Assembly: GCA_003001975.1 (NCBI GenBank)
Contig: PVUG01000003.1
Location: 248,001-312,000 of the forward strand
From: Martelella mediterranea
GTDB lineage: Bacteria > Pseudomonadota > Alphaproteobacteria > Rhizobiales > Rhizobiaceae
Reading direction: 5' to 3'
DNA length: 64,000 nt
In this document: positions 46,143 through 55,447 of the stretch, in pieces
Position numbering within the stretch: the first letter of the stretch is position 1
Layout: each line of letters starts with the position of its first letter
Program-made: the position numbers and the translations under genes
Notes under the pieces: model-generated
The model's input: only the letters and a program-made list of their open reading frames with translations
What the model was told of the DNA's origin: nothing
The model's database searches: none

Positions 46143-47720
46143 CTATTCAGCGCTGCAGTCCCAGCTGAAGCGTGAGAAATCGGTGTCCCAGCTCATCATC
46201 GGCACGAACTCGTAGCCCTGAAGGCAGTTGCTTGCCGCGTAGCGGCGATTTTCCACAAGCATGAAGACATCCGGCTGCTGTGCGACGATCTTGCGCTGCA
46301 ACTCCTTGTAGATGTCATTCTGCTTGTCGACTTCGGTCGTGGTGCGGGCATCCTCGATCAGTGCATCGACTTCTGGGTCCTGCAGCCATTCCATCGAGGC
46401 CCATGTGCCCGACGCGGCCGAGTCGTACTGCACGTAGAACACGCTGTCGGGGGACGGATAGCTCGGGCCGTTGAAGACCTGGGTCGTGTTCGGCGTCGTC
46501 TCGGGCTTGGCGGCAAGCTCGGTGATGCGGTTCCACGGCTCCGGACGCACGTCCAGCGTGACCCCGATCTGTTCGAGATTGGCCTGCATCAGCAGCGCGA
46601 TGTCTTCCTCGAAGGAAAGCCCGGCCACATAGGAATGGGTCAGGGTAATGTCCTGCCCGGCATATTTCGACTTGGCCAGTTCTTCGCGCGCCTTTTCCAG
46701 ATTGTATTCCGGCGTCGGCAGATCGCCGGCATAGGCATCGGCAAAGGCCGACGCCATCGGGCCGGAAAGCTCCGAACCCGGATAGATGGCCTCGCGGATT
46801 GTCGCATAGTCGGTCGCATAGGCAATCGCGCGGCGCACGTGAATGTCATCGGTCGGCGGCAGCTTGGTGTTCATCTTGATGTAGAAGGCCGTTGCCGTCG
46901 GCGTCTCGATGAGCTTGTAGCCGTCCATCGCGCCGATGGCTTCATAGGTCTCGTTGGCCTGCGAATCCGATGACATGCCAAGCTCGCCCTTGGTCGCCAG
47001 CGCCTTCACGGTCGCTTCGTCATTGGTGATGACAAAACGAATTTCGTCGATCGGCGTGCCGCGGTCCCACCCGCCGTGATAATCCGCGTAACGCTCAACC
47101 ACCATCTGCGAACCGCGCTTCCAGTCCTCGAGCGCGTACGGCCCTGCCCCGACGCTGTGGCTGGCGATGTAATCGCTGGCCCACTCCTCGTCGCTGTTGG
47201 CCTTTGCCTCATCCTCGTTGACCACGAGGATCAGCGGCGTTGTCGTCAGGAAAGGCGCATAAACCTTGGTCAGGCCGATTTCGACGGTCTTGCTGTCCAC
47301 TGCCTTCAGCTTGTCGGGGTCGATCAGCTTGGAAAACAGATAGGACGGACCCTCATTGATCGCCAGCAGACGCTTCAGCGTATAGACGACGTCGGACGCC
47401 TCGACCGGCGAACCATCCTGAAAGGTCGCACCGTCCTTCAGCTTGAAGGTATAGGTCAGATTGTCGTCCGAAACGGTCCAGCTTTCGGCGAGCTGCGGCA
47501 CGATGGAGCCGTCGCCGGCCACTGTCGTCAGCCCGTCATAGAGGTTCACGGCAGCCATGTATTCGGTGTAGTCGTTGATGCGCGCCGGGTCGATGGTGCC
47601 GAACACCTGCGTGGCGTTGACCACGATCGAAACCTTGTCCTGCGCGATCGCGGGGACCAGCGCGGTGGAAGCCGAAGCAGCGAGCGCCAGTCCGGCGACC
47701 GCAAGCATTTTCCGTGTCAT
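46143..47720 (-). CDS. ABC importer substrate-binding protein, family 5, system 3
   Basis: A 525-residue periplasmic receptor with signal peptide MTRKMLAVAGLALAASASTALVPAIAQ. Family elements include DPARINDYTEYMAAVNLYDGLTTV, ESWTVSDDNLTYTFKLKDGATFQDGSPV, AVGAGPYALEDWKRG-like YALEDWKRGSQMVVERY and IHVRRAIAYATDYATIREAI. It is the last gene of the leftward operon that begins with the system 3 permeases, an odd place for a binding protein, which is usually first. The operon enzymes (two DUF917 proteins and a HyuA homologue) suggest a hydantoin-like or N-carbamoyl/thiohydantoin-like ligand, but nothing in the sequence fixes this. Confidence 0.9.
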   Translation of the reverse strand: MTRKMLAVAGLALAASASTALVPAIAQDKVSIVVNATQVFGTIDPARINDYTEYMAAVNLYDGLTTVAGDGSIVPQLAESWTVSDDNLTYTFKLKDGATFQDGSPVEASDVVYTLKRLLAINEGPSYLFSKLIDPDKLKAVDSKTVEIGLTKVYAPFLTTTPLILVVNEDEAKANSDEEWASDYIASHSVGAGPYALEDWKRGSQMVVERYADYHGGWDRGTPIDEIRFVITNDEATVKALATKGELGMSSDSQANETYEAIGAMDGYKLIETPTATAFYIKMNTKLPPTDDIHVRRAIAYATDYATIREAIYPGSELSGPMASAFADAYAGDLPTPEYNLEKAREELAKSKYAGQDITLTHSYVAGLSFEEDIALLMQANLEQIGVTLDVRPEPWNRITELAAKPETTPNTTQVFNGPSYPSPDSVFYVQYDSAASGTWASMEWLQDPEVDALIEDARTTTEVDKQNDIYKELQRKIVAQQPDVFMLVENRRYAASNCLQGYEFVPMMSWDTDFSRFSWDCSAE

Positions 47721-47745
47721 TGCAAGTTCCTCTCTTTTTGGGATC

Positions 47746-48861
47746 TCAGTTACATTCTGAATTTATTTTCTTGTTATCGTTCAGTTTTTCGACAGGCATG
47801 AAGTCGTGGTCATAGCCAAAATAGCCCGGTCCCACGAGCTTAAGGCCCGCTTCCGTGCGCCATTTCGCGTCGGCCGGCAGACCGGTGAATTCCACCAGCA
47901 GGCCGTAGCGCATCTGTTCGGTGGTCACCGGCATGCCGGCATCGGCATCCAGCGCACAGATCAGGTCGGGCGTTGTCGCCATCACCGTGCCCGCATCGTC
48001 GCGGGCGACGAGAAACTCGTTCTGGAAATCGACGCTGAACTGCCGCCCGGCAAAGTCATCCGTGCCCTTGACGATCGCCCGCCCGCGGGCGAAACCGCCG
48101 ACGGTCCTGCGCTCGATGTCGACCACGCGGCCGGTGAAAAGGTGATGGCCCGAAAACCGGGCCCGCAGCGCAGCGCCGGGATGGCGATGCGCCTTGCGCT
48201 CGGCCATCAGCGTTTTGCCGATGTCGCGGATCATCGTCATCGTGCCCGGCAGAATGCTGTCGCGCATCTGGGCGCCGGTCATGGAATAAGCCGCCACCAG
48301 CGCCGCGCCGCCCATCTGCACCGTATCGGCACGGGCCAGCCGCTCGGTCCAGAGATTGTCGACGGCATTGATCAGCACGGAATTGCCCTTGTCGTCGGCC
48401 AGCACCAGAGGCGTGGCGCGAATGCCCGACATGGTGAAGGATACCATCTGCAGTTCCGGAAAGGCGCGGCCCATGCCGTCGCCATCGATCAACGGCAGGC
48501 CCGTGGCCGCCGCAACCGCAAACGGAATGGTGGAGTTGAGGCCGCCGGCTTCCACGCACATCAGTGCCGTGGCCTTCTTGCCGAGATAGGCCTCGAGCTG
48601 GGCAAGAGCGGCCATGATTTCGGCGCCGCTCGGCAGTTTTTCCAGCATCACCGTCGGCGCGCCCATCATGAACACCGGCACGCACAGCGCATCGTCAGCC
48701 ACATCGGCAGGATCGATCAACGTGACCGGCCCTTTTTCGGACAGTGCGGCCTTGGCCATCAGCTTGCCGATATAGGGGTCCCCGCCCCCGCCGGTGCCCA
48801 GAAAGGCGCCGCCCAGCGCGATGGCGTCCAGTTCGTCGGCATTGATCAGCGTTTTCGCCAT
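47746..48861 (-). CDS. DUF917 (S-methyl-thiohydantoin desulfurase family) protein, copy A
   Basis: A 371-residue DUF917 protein. The glycine-rich nucleotide-like motif LGTGGGGDPYIGKL lies at about residues 21-34, DGDGMGRAFPELQM near 125-138, VQMGGAALVAAYS near 180, and SGHHLFTGRVVDIERR near 235. DUF917 was renamed for a family member that removes S-methyl from a thiohydantoin intermediate of ergothioneine breakdown, giving a hydantoin. Here it is the second of two unequal copies, five bases after copy B, and keeps its own motifs. Whether A and B form a mixed complex or act on different substrates cannot be read from sequence. No ergothionase gene is in the window. Confidence 0.85.
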   Translation of the reverse strand: MAKTLINADELDAIALGGAFLGTGGGGDPYIGKLMAKAALSEKGPVTLIDPADVADDALCVPVFMMGAPTVMLEKLPSGAEIMAALAQLEAYLGKKATALMCVEAGGLNSTIPFAVAAATGLPLIDGDGMGRAFPELQMVSFTMSGIRATPLVLADDKGNSVLINAVDNLWTERLARADTVQMGGAALVAAYSMTGAQMRDSILPGTMTMIRDIGKTLMAERKAHRHPGAALRARFSGHHLFTGRVVDIERRTVGGFARGRAIVKGTDDFAGRQFSVDFQNEFLVARDDAGTVMATTPDLICALDADAGMPVTTEQMRYGLLVEFTGLPADAKWRTEAGLKLVGPGYFGYDHDFMPVEKLNDNKKINSECN

Positions 48862-48866
48862 GGCGA

Positions 48867-49994
48867 TCAGGCTCCTGCAAACGGACGGTAGGTGACATCG
48901 GGAAACCCGAAAGCCTTCGGGCCGACGACCTCAAGGGCTGCCGGCGACTGCAGCAGCGGATGGCACGGCAGGACGAGGATGGCGACGCGCTGCCCGTAGC
49001 GCAGCATTTCCGTGGTGATGGCATGGCCGCTGTCGATATCCAGAACCACGATCAGGTCAGGCACGGAGACCTTCACCTCGCCCTCATGGGTGAACAGAAG
49101 ATTCTCGTTCTGGATCATCACCGAGGCCGCCTCGCCGCTGTGGTTGTCGACGCCGGCCAGCATCGCCTCGCCGACCACGAAACCGCCGCGCAGATGGCGC
49201 TTCAGATCGGTGATCTTGCCGGAGAAGATGTGCTTGCCTTTTTCCCGCTCGCAGATGGCGGCAATCGGATCGCGGTGCTGGCGTTGGGCATCCATAACCG
49301 CCCGGCCCAGCGTAATCGCCTGGGTATAGGAGTTCGGTATGGCGAATTTCTTCAGGAAGGCCCCGGCCATCGGCGCCGACGCCATATCGGAGCCGCCGCC
49401 CTGCGCAACCACACAGGCGCGCGCCATGCGCTCGTGGAAAATCTCCGTCACGGCATGTTTGAACACAACGATATTGCCGTGAACATCGCACATCACGCTC
49501 GGCGTCGAGGTGTGGCCGTAGATGGAATAGGTCGTCATCTGCATTTCCGGAAACGCCCGGCCCATGCCGTCGCAATCGACCACCGGAAGGCCGGTCATGC
49601 CGCCGACGATCAGCGGTTCCATGGCGTTGGAGCCGCCGATTTCCTCGCAGACGATGAGGTCGACCGGAAATCCCTGCATGTCTTCGATCGCCCGCACGCA
49701 GCGCAGGCCTTCGCGCCCCTCGCGGAGGCGTTCATGGCCGACGACAGGCGCGCCGATGCCGCCGAGAGAAACGCAGCAGGCCTCGTCCGGCACCTTGTCG
49801 AGTGGCAGGATGGAAAGCGTATAGCCCTCATCCAGCGCCTGACGCGCGCGCAGCTTTCCGATATAGGGATTGCCGCCGCCGCCGGTGCCCAGAATGGCCG
49901 AGCCGATTTCCAGCGCTTCTATGTCTTCGCGGTCAAGGACCCACAGATCGGCCGGGTCGAACTCAAATTTCGGACGGGACAGAGTATCAGTCAT
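48867..49994 (-). CDS. DUF917 (S-methyl-thiohydantoin desulfurase family) protein, copy B
   Basis: A 375-residue DUF917 protein. It shares with copy A the blocks LGTGGGGNPYIGKL (residues about 32-45) and DCDGMGRAFPEMQM, but elsewhere differs widely: VCEEIGGSNAMEPL in place of CVEAGGLNSTIPF, VAQGGGSDMASAP in place of VQMGGAALVAAYS, and EKGKHIFSGKITDLKRH. The two are therefore old paralogues, not a recent duplication. The ATG at 49994 follows GGGAGG by five bases and overlaps the HyuA-like gene end by eight bases. An open frame to 50018 adds only eight residues. Role as for copy A. Confidence 0.85.
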   Translation of the reverse strand: MTDTLSRPKFEFDPADLWVLDREDIEALEIGSAILGTGGGGNPYIGKLRARQALDEGYTLSILPLDKVPDEACCVSLGGIGAPVVGHERLREGREGLRCVRAIEDMQGFPVDLIVCEEIGGSNAMEPLIVGGMTGLPVVDCDGMGRAFPEMQMTTYSIYGHTSTPSVMCDVHGNIVVFKHAVTEIFHERMARACVVAQGGGSDMASAPMAGAFLKKFAIPNSYTQAITLGRAVMDAQRQHRDPIAAICEREKGKHIFSGKITDLKRHLRGGFVVGEAMLAGVDNHSGEAASVMIQNENLLFTHEGEVKVSVPDLIVVLDIDSGHAITTEMLRYGQRVAILVLPCHPLLQSPAALEVVGPKAFGFPDVTYRPFAGA

Positions 49995-51546
49995 TGACGC
50001 CTCCCATCTCGCCGACAACCTTCACATGAATGCGGGTCGCATTGCCCGGCAGGTAGGCAAGCGGTACATCCTCGCGCTCGATCACCTCGATCGTCTCGGC
50101 AAGGGCCCCGGCGGCGACCGCCTTTTCCGTCGCTTCCTTTTCGGCTTCCGCCAGGCAAAGCTCCCGCGTCAGGCCGTTCTCGAGCGCATAGACGCGGTCA
50201 ACCTCGCCTGAGATCTGGGCAATCGCCGCGCCGACGGCATTGGCGACAGCAAAGTTTTCGGGCCTGATCACGTCGAGATCGCCAAGCCGGTCGGGCATCA
50301 GGATCGAACCACCACCGACGGCGATGACCGGAATGGGCTCCGGCGACATCCGGCTGCGTTCGACGGCGTTTTCCAGCATCGCGATCATTTCCGCCTCGGC
50401 CGCCCGGGCAAGCTCCGTGTCGACATCATCGACGCGGGCGGCATCACCGACGGCGGCAGAACCGAGCGAAACGGCAATATCGGTTGCCGTCAGCGTTTCG
50501 CCGCCGAAAACCCTGGCATCCCTGGTGATCCGGTAGCCCACCGACTGCGGGCCGACGGTGACCTTGCCGGTATGGTCCTTGCGCACCAGCGAACCGCCGC
50601 CAAGGCCGATGGAAAACACATCCGGCATGCGGAAATTGGTGCGCACGCCGCCAACATCGACCACGGTTGCCGCCTGGCGGGGAAAGCCCGCATGCAGCGA
50701 GCCGACATCGCTGGTCGTACCGCCGATATCGACGACGATGGCTTCGCGCACGCCCGTCAGGAAGGCCGCGCCGCGCATCGAGTTGGTCGGGCCGGAGGCA
50801 AAGGTGAGGACCGGGAAACGGCGGACGACGTCGGCGGCCATCAGCGTGCCGTCATTCTGGGTAATATAGAATGGGCAGACGAGACCGGCATCGGCGAGCG
50901 CCTTTGCGAATGCGCTGACCGTGCGGTCGGCAAGCGAAAGCAGGCTGGCATTCATGATCGCCGCGCTTTCCCGCTCCAGAAGCCCGATCCGGCCGATATC
51001 GGTCGAGATAACGACCGGGAGACCGGGGCAGTGCTTTTCGAGTAGCGCCCTGGCCTTTTCTTCCATGGCGTGGTTGATCGGCGCGAAGACACAGGTGATT
51101 GCGGCAGCCTTGATGTCGTTGTCGCGAATTTCACCGGCGATGCGCACGATCTCTGCCTCGTCCAGCGGCGAGATTTCACGCCCGTCGAATTCATACCCAC
51201 CCTTGACCAGATAGCCGCGATTGCCGACGACCTCCTTCAGATCGTCCGGCCAGTCGACCATCGGCGGCAGACACGCCGTTGCCGGCAGGCCGAGGCGAAT
51301 GGCGGCCACCTTGTTCAGATGGCGGCGCTCGATCACGGCATTGGTGAAATGCGTGGTGCCGATCATCACATTGCCGATCTTCGCGCGGTCGATCACGGCC
51401 TTGGCAATAGCCCCTTCCAGCGCCTCGATCACGCCACTGGTCACGTCTTCCGTGGTCGAGGCCTTGACGCCCGAAAGCACCGTATTGCCATCCATCACCA
51501 CGGCATCGGTATTCGTGCCGCCGACATCAATTCCCAGTCGATACAC
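49987..51546 (-). CDS. HyuA-like hydantoinase/oxoprolinase family ATPase
   Basis: A 519-residue protein of the hydantoinase-A/oxoprolinase ASKHA fold. ATP-binding phosphate loops are YRLGIDVGGTNTDAVV at the start and AIVVDIGGTTSDVGSLHAG in the middle, with the adenosine loop VIAVGGGSILMPDRL near the end. GTTHFTNAVIERRHLNKVAAIR is typical of the family. The GTG at 51546 has AAGGAG seven bases upstream and is preferred over a GTG at 51591. HyuA proteins open hydantoin rings with ATP, usually with a HyuB partner; no HyuB gene is in the window, and this short form travels with DUF917 genes here. It could process the hydantoin that a DUF917 enzyme makes. Confidence 0.87.
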   Translation of the reverse strand: MYRLGIDVGGTNTDAVVMDGNTVLSGVKASTTEDVTSGVIEALEGAIAKAVIDRAKIGNVMIGTTHFTNAVIERRHLNKVAAIRLGLPATACLPPMVDWPDDLKEVVGNRGYLVKGGYEFDGREISPLDEAEIVRIAGEIRDNDIKAAAITCVFAPINHAMEEKARALLEKHCPGLPVVISTDIGRIGLLERESAAIMNASLLSLADRTVSAFAKALADAGLVCPFYITQNDGTLMAADVVRRFPVLTFASGPTNSMRGAAFLTGVREAIVVDIGGTTSDVGSLHAGFPRQAATVVDVGGVRTNFRMPDVFSIGLGGGSLVRKDHTGKVTVGPQSVGYRITRDARVFGGETLTATDIAVSLGSAAVGDAARVDDVDTELARAAEAEMIAMLENAVERSRMSPEPIPVIAVGGGSILMPDRLGDLDVIRPENFAVANAVGAAIAQISGEVDRVYALENGLTRELCLAEAEKEATEKAVAAGALAETIEVIEREDVPLAYLPGNATRIHVKVVGEMGGVND

Positions 51547-51587
51547 GTGGGTACTCCTTGTCCTTTTCGCCGCTTTTGGCGCGGCAT

Positions 51588-53282
51588 TCACACTGTTTCG
51601 TCTTCGCCCTGCTCGCCGGTGCTCTGCACCAGAAAACGGGCGCGTTCCGCGGCGCTGACCTTCGGTTTTTCCGCCTCTTCTTCGTCACTGAGAACCGGAA
51701 TGGCGGCGATCAGCGCGCGGGTGTAAGGGTGTTCGGGACGGGCGAAGACATCCGCGGTCGGTCCCTGTTCGATGATTTCGCCCTTCAGCATGATGGCGAT
51801 GCGCGAGCAGAAATTGCGCATCAGCGAGAGGTCATGGCTGATGATCACATAGGTGAGGCCGAGCTCTTCACGCAGCGTCAGCAGCAGTTCGACCACCGTC
51901 TTCTGGACCGAAACATCGAGCGCCGATGTCGGTTCGTCCAGAATGATGATGCGCGGGTCGGCGGCAAGCGCGCGGGCGATGGCGACGCGTTGTTTCTGCC
52001 CGCCGGAAAGCTCATGCGGATATTTGGAAAGGAAATTTTCCGGCAGCCGCACCAGCGCCAGCAGCTCCTTCTTGCGGGCCTCCGCCCTTTGGCGGTCATA
52101 GCCGCCGTAATTCAGCGGAACCGACAGGGTCTGCGAGACGGTGCGCTTGGGGTTCAGCGACGTGCCGGGGTTCTGGTAGACAATCTGCGTCAGCCGGCGC
52201 GGGTCGGCCGTCTCAGCGGCCGCGCCAACCTGAATGGTCCCCGATGTCGGTTTCAAGAGGCGCATGATCATGCGCGCAACCGTGGTCTTACCCGAGCCGC
52301 TTTCGCCCGCGATCCCGAACACTTCGCCTTCGGCAATCGACAGGCTGATCGATTTCGCCGCATGATGGCCCGGTCCGCGTGACATGAGAATGCCCTTCGA
52401 GCGGTAGACCTTGTCGACATTGTCCAGCGTCACGATCGGCGGCTTGTCGCTGACGGGCTGGTTGACCACGCGCGAACCGTAGAGCGGGGGCACCGCTTCC
52501 ATCAGGTCGCGGGTATAGCGCTCCCGCGGCGCGTTGAAGATGACTTCCAGCCGTCCCTCTTCCACGATCTCGCCATGGCGCATCACCAGAACGCGGTCCG
52601 CCGTCTGGCGCACCACGCCGAGATTGTGGGTGATCATCAGCAGCGACAGGCCCTCGTCGCCGACAAGACGGTTGATCAGCTTCAGGATTTCGTCCTGCGT
52701 GGTCACGTCCAGCGCCGTGCCCGGCTCGTCGGCGATCAGAAGATCGGGCTGGTGCAGCAGCGAAAGCGCGATCAGCACGCGCTGGCGCATGCCGCCGGAC
52801 AGTTCGTTCGGCCACGCATTGAAAATGCGCTCGGGGTCTGCGAGCTGAACGCGGCGGAGAACGTCGAAAATCCGGCTTTTGCGCTGTCGGGCGTTGCTGA
52901 CCGTGGCATTGCGCCGGTCGGCGAAATAGAGCACGTCGTCCAGAAGCTTTCCGATCCTGAACACCGGATTGAAGGAGGACAGCGGGTCCTGCATGATGAT
53001 CGAAAAGGCAGAGCCCTTCAGACCGTCACGGTCACGCGGCGACATGGCGAACACATCGGCGCCCCGATAGAAGATATTGCCGCTTTCGATCACCGCATTG
53101 TCCGGCAGAGTGCCGAGAATGGCCTTCGAGGTCACGGATTTTCCCGAACCGGTCTCGCCGATCAGGGCCACGCGCTCGCCGGCGGCGATCTCGAAACCGA
53201 TATCCTTCAGCACGTGGTTGCGGCGGCCATAGCCGGTAAAGGCGATGTTGAGGTTTTCAACCTTGAGCAGGGGGACAGCCAT
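51588..53282 (-). CDS. Fused dual ATPase of ABC importer (DppD-DppF), system 3
   Basis: One 564-residue chain holds both nucleotide-binding domains. The first (residues about 5-255) has GETGSGKSV, LSGGMRQRVLIALSL and LLIADEPGTALD; the second (about 290-545) has [24 protein letters not shown] and IIILDEPTSALD with ISHDLSLM. The ATG at 53282 (MAVPLLKVENLNIAF) follows the DppC gene directly; the frame upstream is a shadow of that gene. The last residues (STGEQGEDETV) overlap the region upstream of the HyuA start. Such dual-ATPase fusions are common in rhizobial Dpp-type systems. Confidence 0.92.
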   Translation of the reverse strand: MAVPLLKVENLNIAFTGYGRRNHVLKDIGFEIAAGERVALIGETGSGKSVTSKAILGTLPDNAVIESGNIFYRGADVFAMSPRDRDGLKGSAFSIIMQDPLSSFNPVFRIGKLLDDVLYFADRRNATVSNARQRKSRIFDVLRRVQLADPERIFNAWPNELSGGMRQRVLIALSLLHQPDLLIADEPGTALDVTTQDEILKLINRLVGDEGLSLLMITHNLGVVRQTADRVLVMRHGEIVEEGRLEVIFNAPRERYTRDLMEAVPPLYGSRVVNQPVSDKPPIVTLDNVDKVYRSKGILMSRGPGHHAAKSISLSIAEGEVFGIAGESGSGKTTVARMIMRLLKPTSGTIQVGAAAETADPRRLTQIVYQNPGTSLNPKRTVSQTLSVPLNYGGYDRQRAEARKKELLALVRLPENFLSKYPHELSGGQKQRVAIARALAADPRIIILDEPTSALDVSVQKTVVELLLTLREELGLTYVIISHDLSLMRNFCSRIAIMLKGEIIEQGPTADVFARPEHPYTRALIAAIPVLSDEEEAEKPKVSAAERARFLVQSTGEQGEDETV

Positions 53283-53286
53283 CGGG

Positions 53287-54147
53287 TCAGGCCTCCACGT
53301 CGAACATGTCGCGCAAGCCGTCACCCAGAAGGTTGAAGCCGAGCGTGGCATAGAAGATGGCAAAGCCGGGGGCGAGCACTTCCCACCATTTTTCCGGCAG
53401 GAACTGGCGACCGTCGGCCACCATGGAGCCGAGGTCCGGCGTTGGCGGCTTGACCCCGAAACCGAGGAAGGAAAGCGTCGCCCCGAACAGGATGACAAAG
53501 GCCGCATCCAGCGTGGTTTTCACCGAAATCACCGAAATGCAGTTGGGCAGGATCTCGCGAAACAGAATGTGGAACGGCCCTGCCCCGGCAAGGCGCGCGG
53601 CCTCGATGAAGTCCTCCGTCGCGATCGAGCGGGTGACGCGATAGACGAGCCGGGCGTGCCATGTCCACCACAACAGCGTGATTGCGATCATCGCGTTGAT
53701 CAGGTTCGGCTGCAGGATGTTGCCGATGGCGAGCGCCATGACCAGCGGCGGCATGGCCAGCATGACATTGGTGAGCCCGGTGATGATGCGTTCCCACCAG
53801 CCGCCGAAATAACCGGAAATCATGCCGAGCACCGCGCCCACCGGCACGGAAACGCCGAGAACGCCGATGACCAGAAGCAGGGATACGCGGAAACCGAAAA
53901 TGGTGCGCGAAAAGATATCGCGGCCCGCCTTGTCCGTGCCGAACCAGTTGACGGCGTTGGGCGCGGCGTGGCGGTTGCGGAAATCGACAACAGCGCCGAC
54001 ATGTTCGGGAAACGGCGTGATCCACGGGGCAATCGCCGCCATGAGGAGAACCGAAATCACGATCAGCCCGCCGATGACGGCTGCGGGATTGCGGCTGAAG
54101 CGGTACCAGGTCATGTAGCCCGCCGAAAGGCCCGTCTGCTCGCTCAC
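53287..54147 (-). CDS. ABC importer permease (DppC/OppC type), system 3
   Basis: A 286-residue permease. It starts with GTG at 54147 (SEQTGLSAGYMTWYRFSRNPAAVIGGLIVISVLLMAAIAPW after the initiator), with GGGAGG seven bases upstream and overlapping the DppB stop (GTGA). Core elements are FGTDKAGRDIFSRTIFGFRVSL, AARLAGAGPFHILFREILPN and LSFLGFGVKPPTPDLGSMV. The much longer open frame upstream of the GTG is antisense-like and not coding. Confidence 0.9.
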   Translation of the reverse strand: MSEQTGLSAGYMTWYRFSRNPAAVIGGLIVISVLLMAAIAPWITPFPEHVGAVVDFRNRHAAPNAVNWFGTDKAGRDIFSRTIFGFRVSLLLVIGVLGVSVPVGAVLGMISGYFGGWWERIITGLTNVMLAMPPLVMALAIGNILQPNLINAMIAITLLWWTWHARLVYRVTRSIATEDFIEAARLAGAGPFHILFREILPNCISVISVKTTLDAAFVILFGATLSFLGFGVKPPTPDLGSMVADGRQFLPEKWWEVLAPGFAIFYATLGFNLLGDGLRDMFDVEA

Positions 54148-55175
54148 GGTCCGGCCTCCCCAAGTCTCAGTCGTGGATCGATTATGCTGACAATGATGTC
54201 GATGGCCAGATTGGCGATGATGAAGAAAATGCCGGAAATCAGCACCACGGCCATCAGCGCGTTGAGGTCTTTCTGCAGGATCGCCGTCAGCCCGTAGGAG
54301 GCAAAGCCGCCCCAGGAAAACACCATCTCGACCACGAAGGCGTTGCCGATGAGCGAGGCGAATTCGAGCCCCATGATCGTCAGCGGCGCAATCGATGACA
54401 GTTTCAGGAGATAGCGAAACACGATGACCGGATCCGGAACGCCGAAGGATTTCAGCGTCAGCACATGGTCGCGGCGCAGATTGTCGATCATCGCGGAGCG
54501 GGTGATGCGGGTAATCTGGCCGATGCCGGCCATGGCAAGCGCAATCGCCGGAAGCGTCAGATGGGCCAGCGCACTCAGGAACACATCGCCGCGCCCGGCC
54601 ATGATGCTGTCGATCAGCAGAAAGCCGGTCGGGCCTGACGGGGCGCCGAGATTGTAGTCGACCCGGCCCAGTATCGGCCATGACGGGAAAAACCGGGCGG
54701 CAACCAGTTGCAGCGTGATCGCAAACAGGAAAGCGGGGATCGTGACGCCGACCAGCGAGAACAGACGGCCGGCATTGTCGATCCAGCTGTTGCGGTAGCG
54801 CGCGGTGATGACGCCGAGCGGAATGGCAAAGGCCAGTTCGATGATGACGGTGACGATGATCAGCTCGAGCGTGGCCGGCAGGAACGCCCGGATATCGTCG
54901 ACCACGGCATTGCCGGACACGATGGACTGGCCGAGATCACCTTGAACAGCATTGCCGATATAGCGGCCATATTGCACCAGCACGGGCTGGTCCAGACCCA
55001 TGCGCGTGCGCAGCTGATCGACCTGTTCCTGCGTGGCGCTCGGGCCGAGGCTCATGCGCGCGGGATCGCCGGGCACCACACGCGCCAGAACGAAAATCAT
55101 CAGGGACAGCACGAACAGCACCATCGCGAACCCGGCAAGCCGCCTGACAAAGATTTCCAGATAGCGCAGGTTCAT
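54144..55175 (-). CDS. ABC importer permease (DppB/OppB type), system 3
   Basis: A 343-residue permease that opens the system 3 operon. It has the N-terminal helix LAGFAMVLFVLSLMIFVLARVVPG, the GDPARMSLGPSATQEQVDQLRTRMGLDQPVLVQYGRY region and a C-terminal domain ending LAIDIIVSIIDPRLRLGE. The EAA loop is near LKSFGVPDPVIVFRYLLKLS. About 270 bases separate it from the LAL regulator gene upstream, enough for a separate promoter. Confidence 0.92.
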   Translation of the reverse strand: MNLRYLEIFVRRLAGFAMVLFVLSLMIFVLARVVPGDPARMSLGPSATQEQVDQLRTRMGLDQPVLVQYGRYIGNAVQGDLGQSIVSGNAVVDDIRAFLPATLELIIVTVIIELAFAIPLGVITARYRNSWIDNAGRLFSLVGVTIPAFLFAITLQLVAARFFPSWPILGRVDYNLGAPSGPTGFLLIDSIMAGRGDVFLSALAHLTLPAIALAMAGIGQITRITRSAMIDNLRRDHVLTLKSFGVPDPVIVFRYLLKLSSIAPLTIMGLEFASLIGNAFVVEMVFSWGGFASYGLTAILQKDLNALMAVVLISGIFFIIANLAIDIIVSIIDPRLRLGEAGP

Positions 55176-55447
55176 CAGATGCGCTGCTCCATGGTTTTTA
55201 CGCTAGGCCACGGCGCTTTCGCCGCGTTTCCCCTTGTGCCGTTCACGCTGCAGGCGACGGCAACTCTGATTTGTAGAGACATTCTGTTGGGTGCCCTGCC
55301 CTGCCGCAAGACGCAAAAGGTCTAGGTTTTGAACAATAAAGGACAGGTTTTGACGGCGTTTTGGCACGGCACACGGTTAACCGCCCTTCCCTGCCGGGAA
55401 TGGCAGGATGGCGACCGGGAGATGTGAGACCGTGAAGGCTGGCGTCG

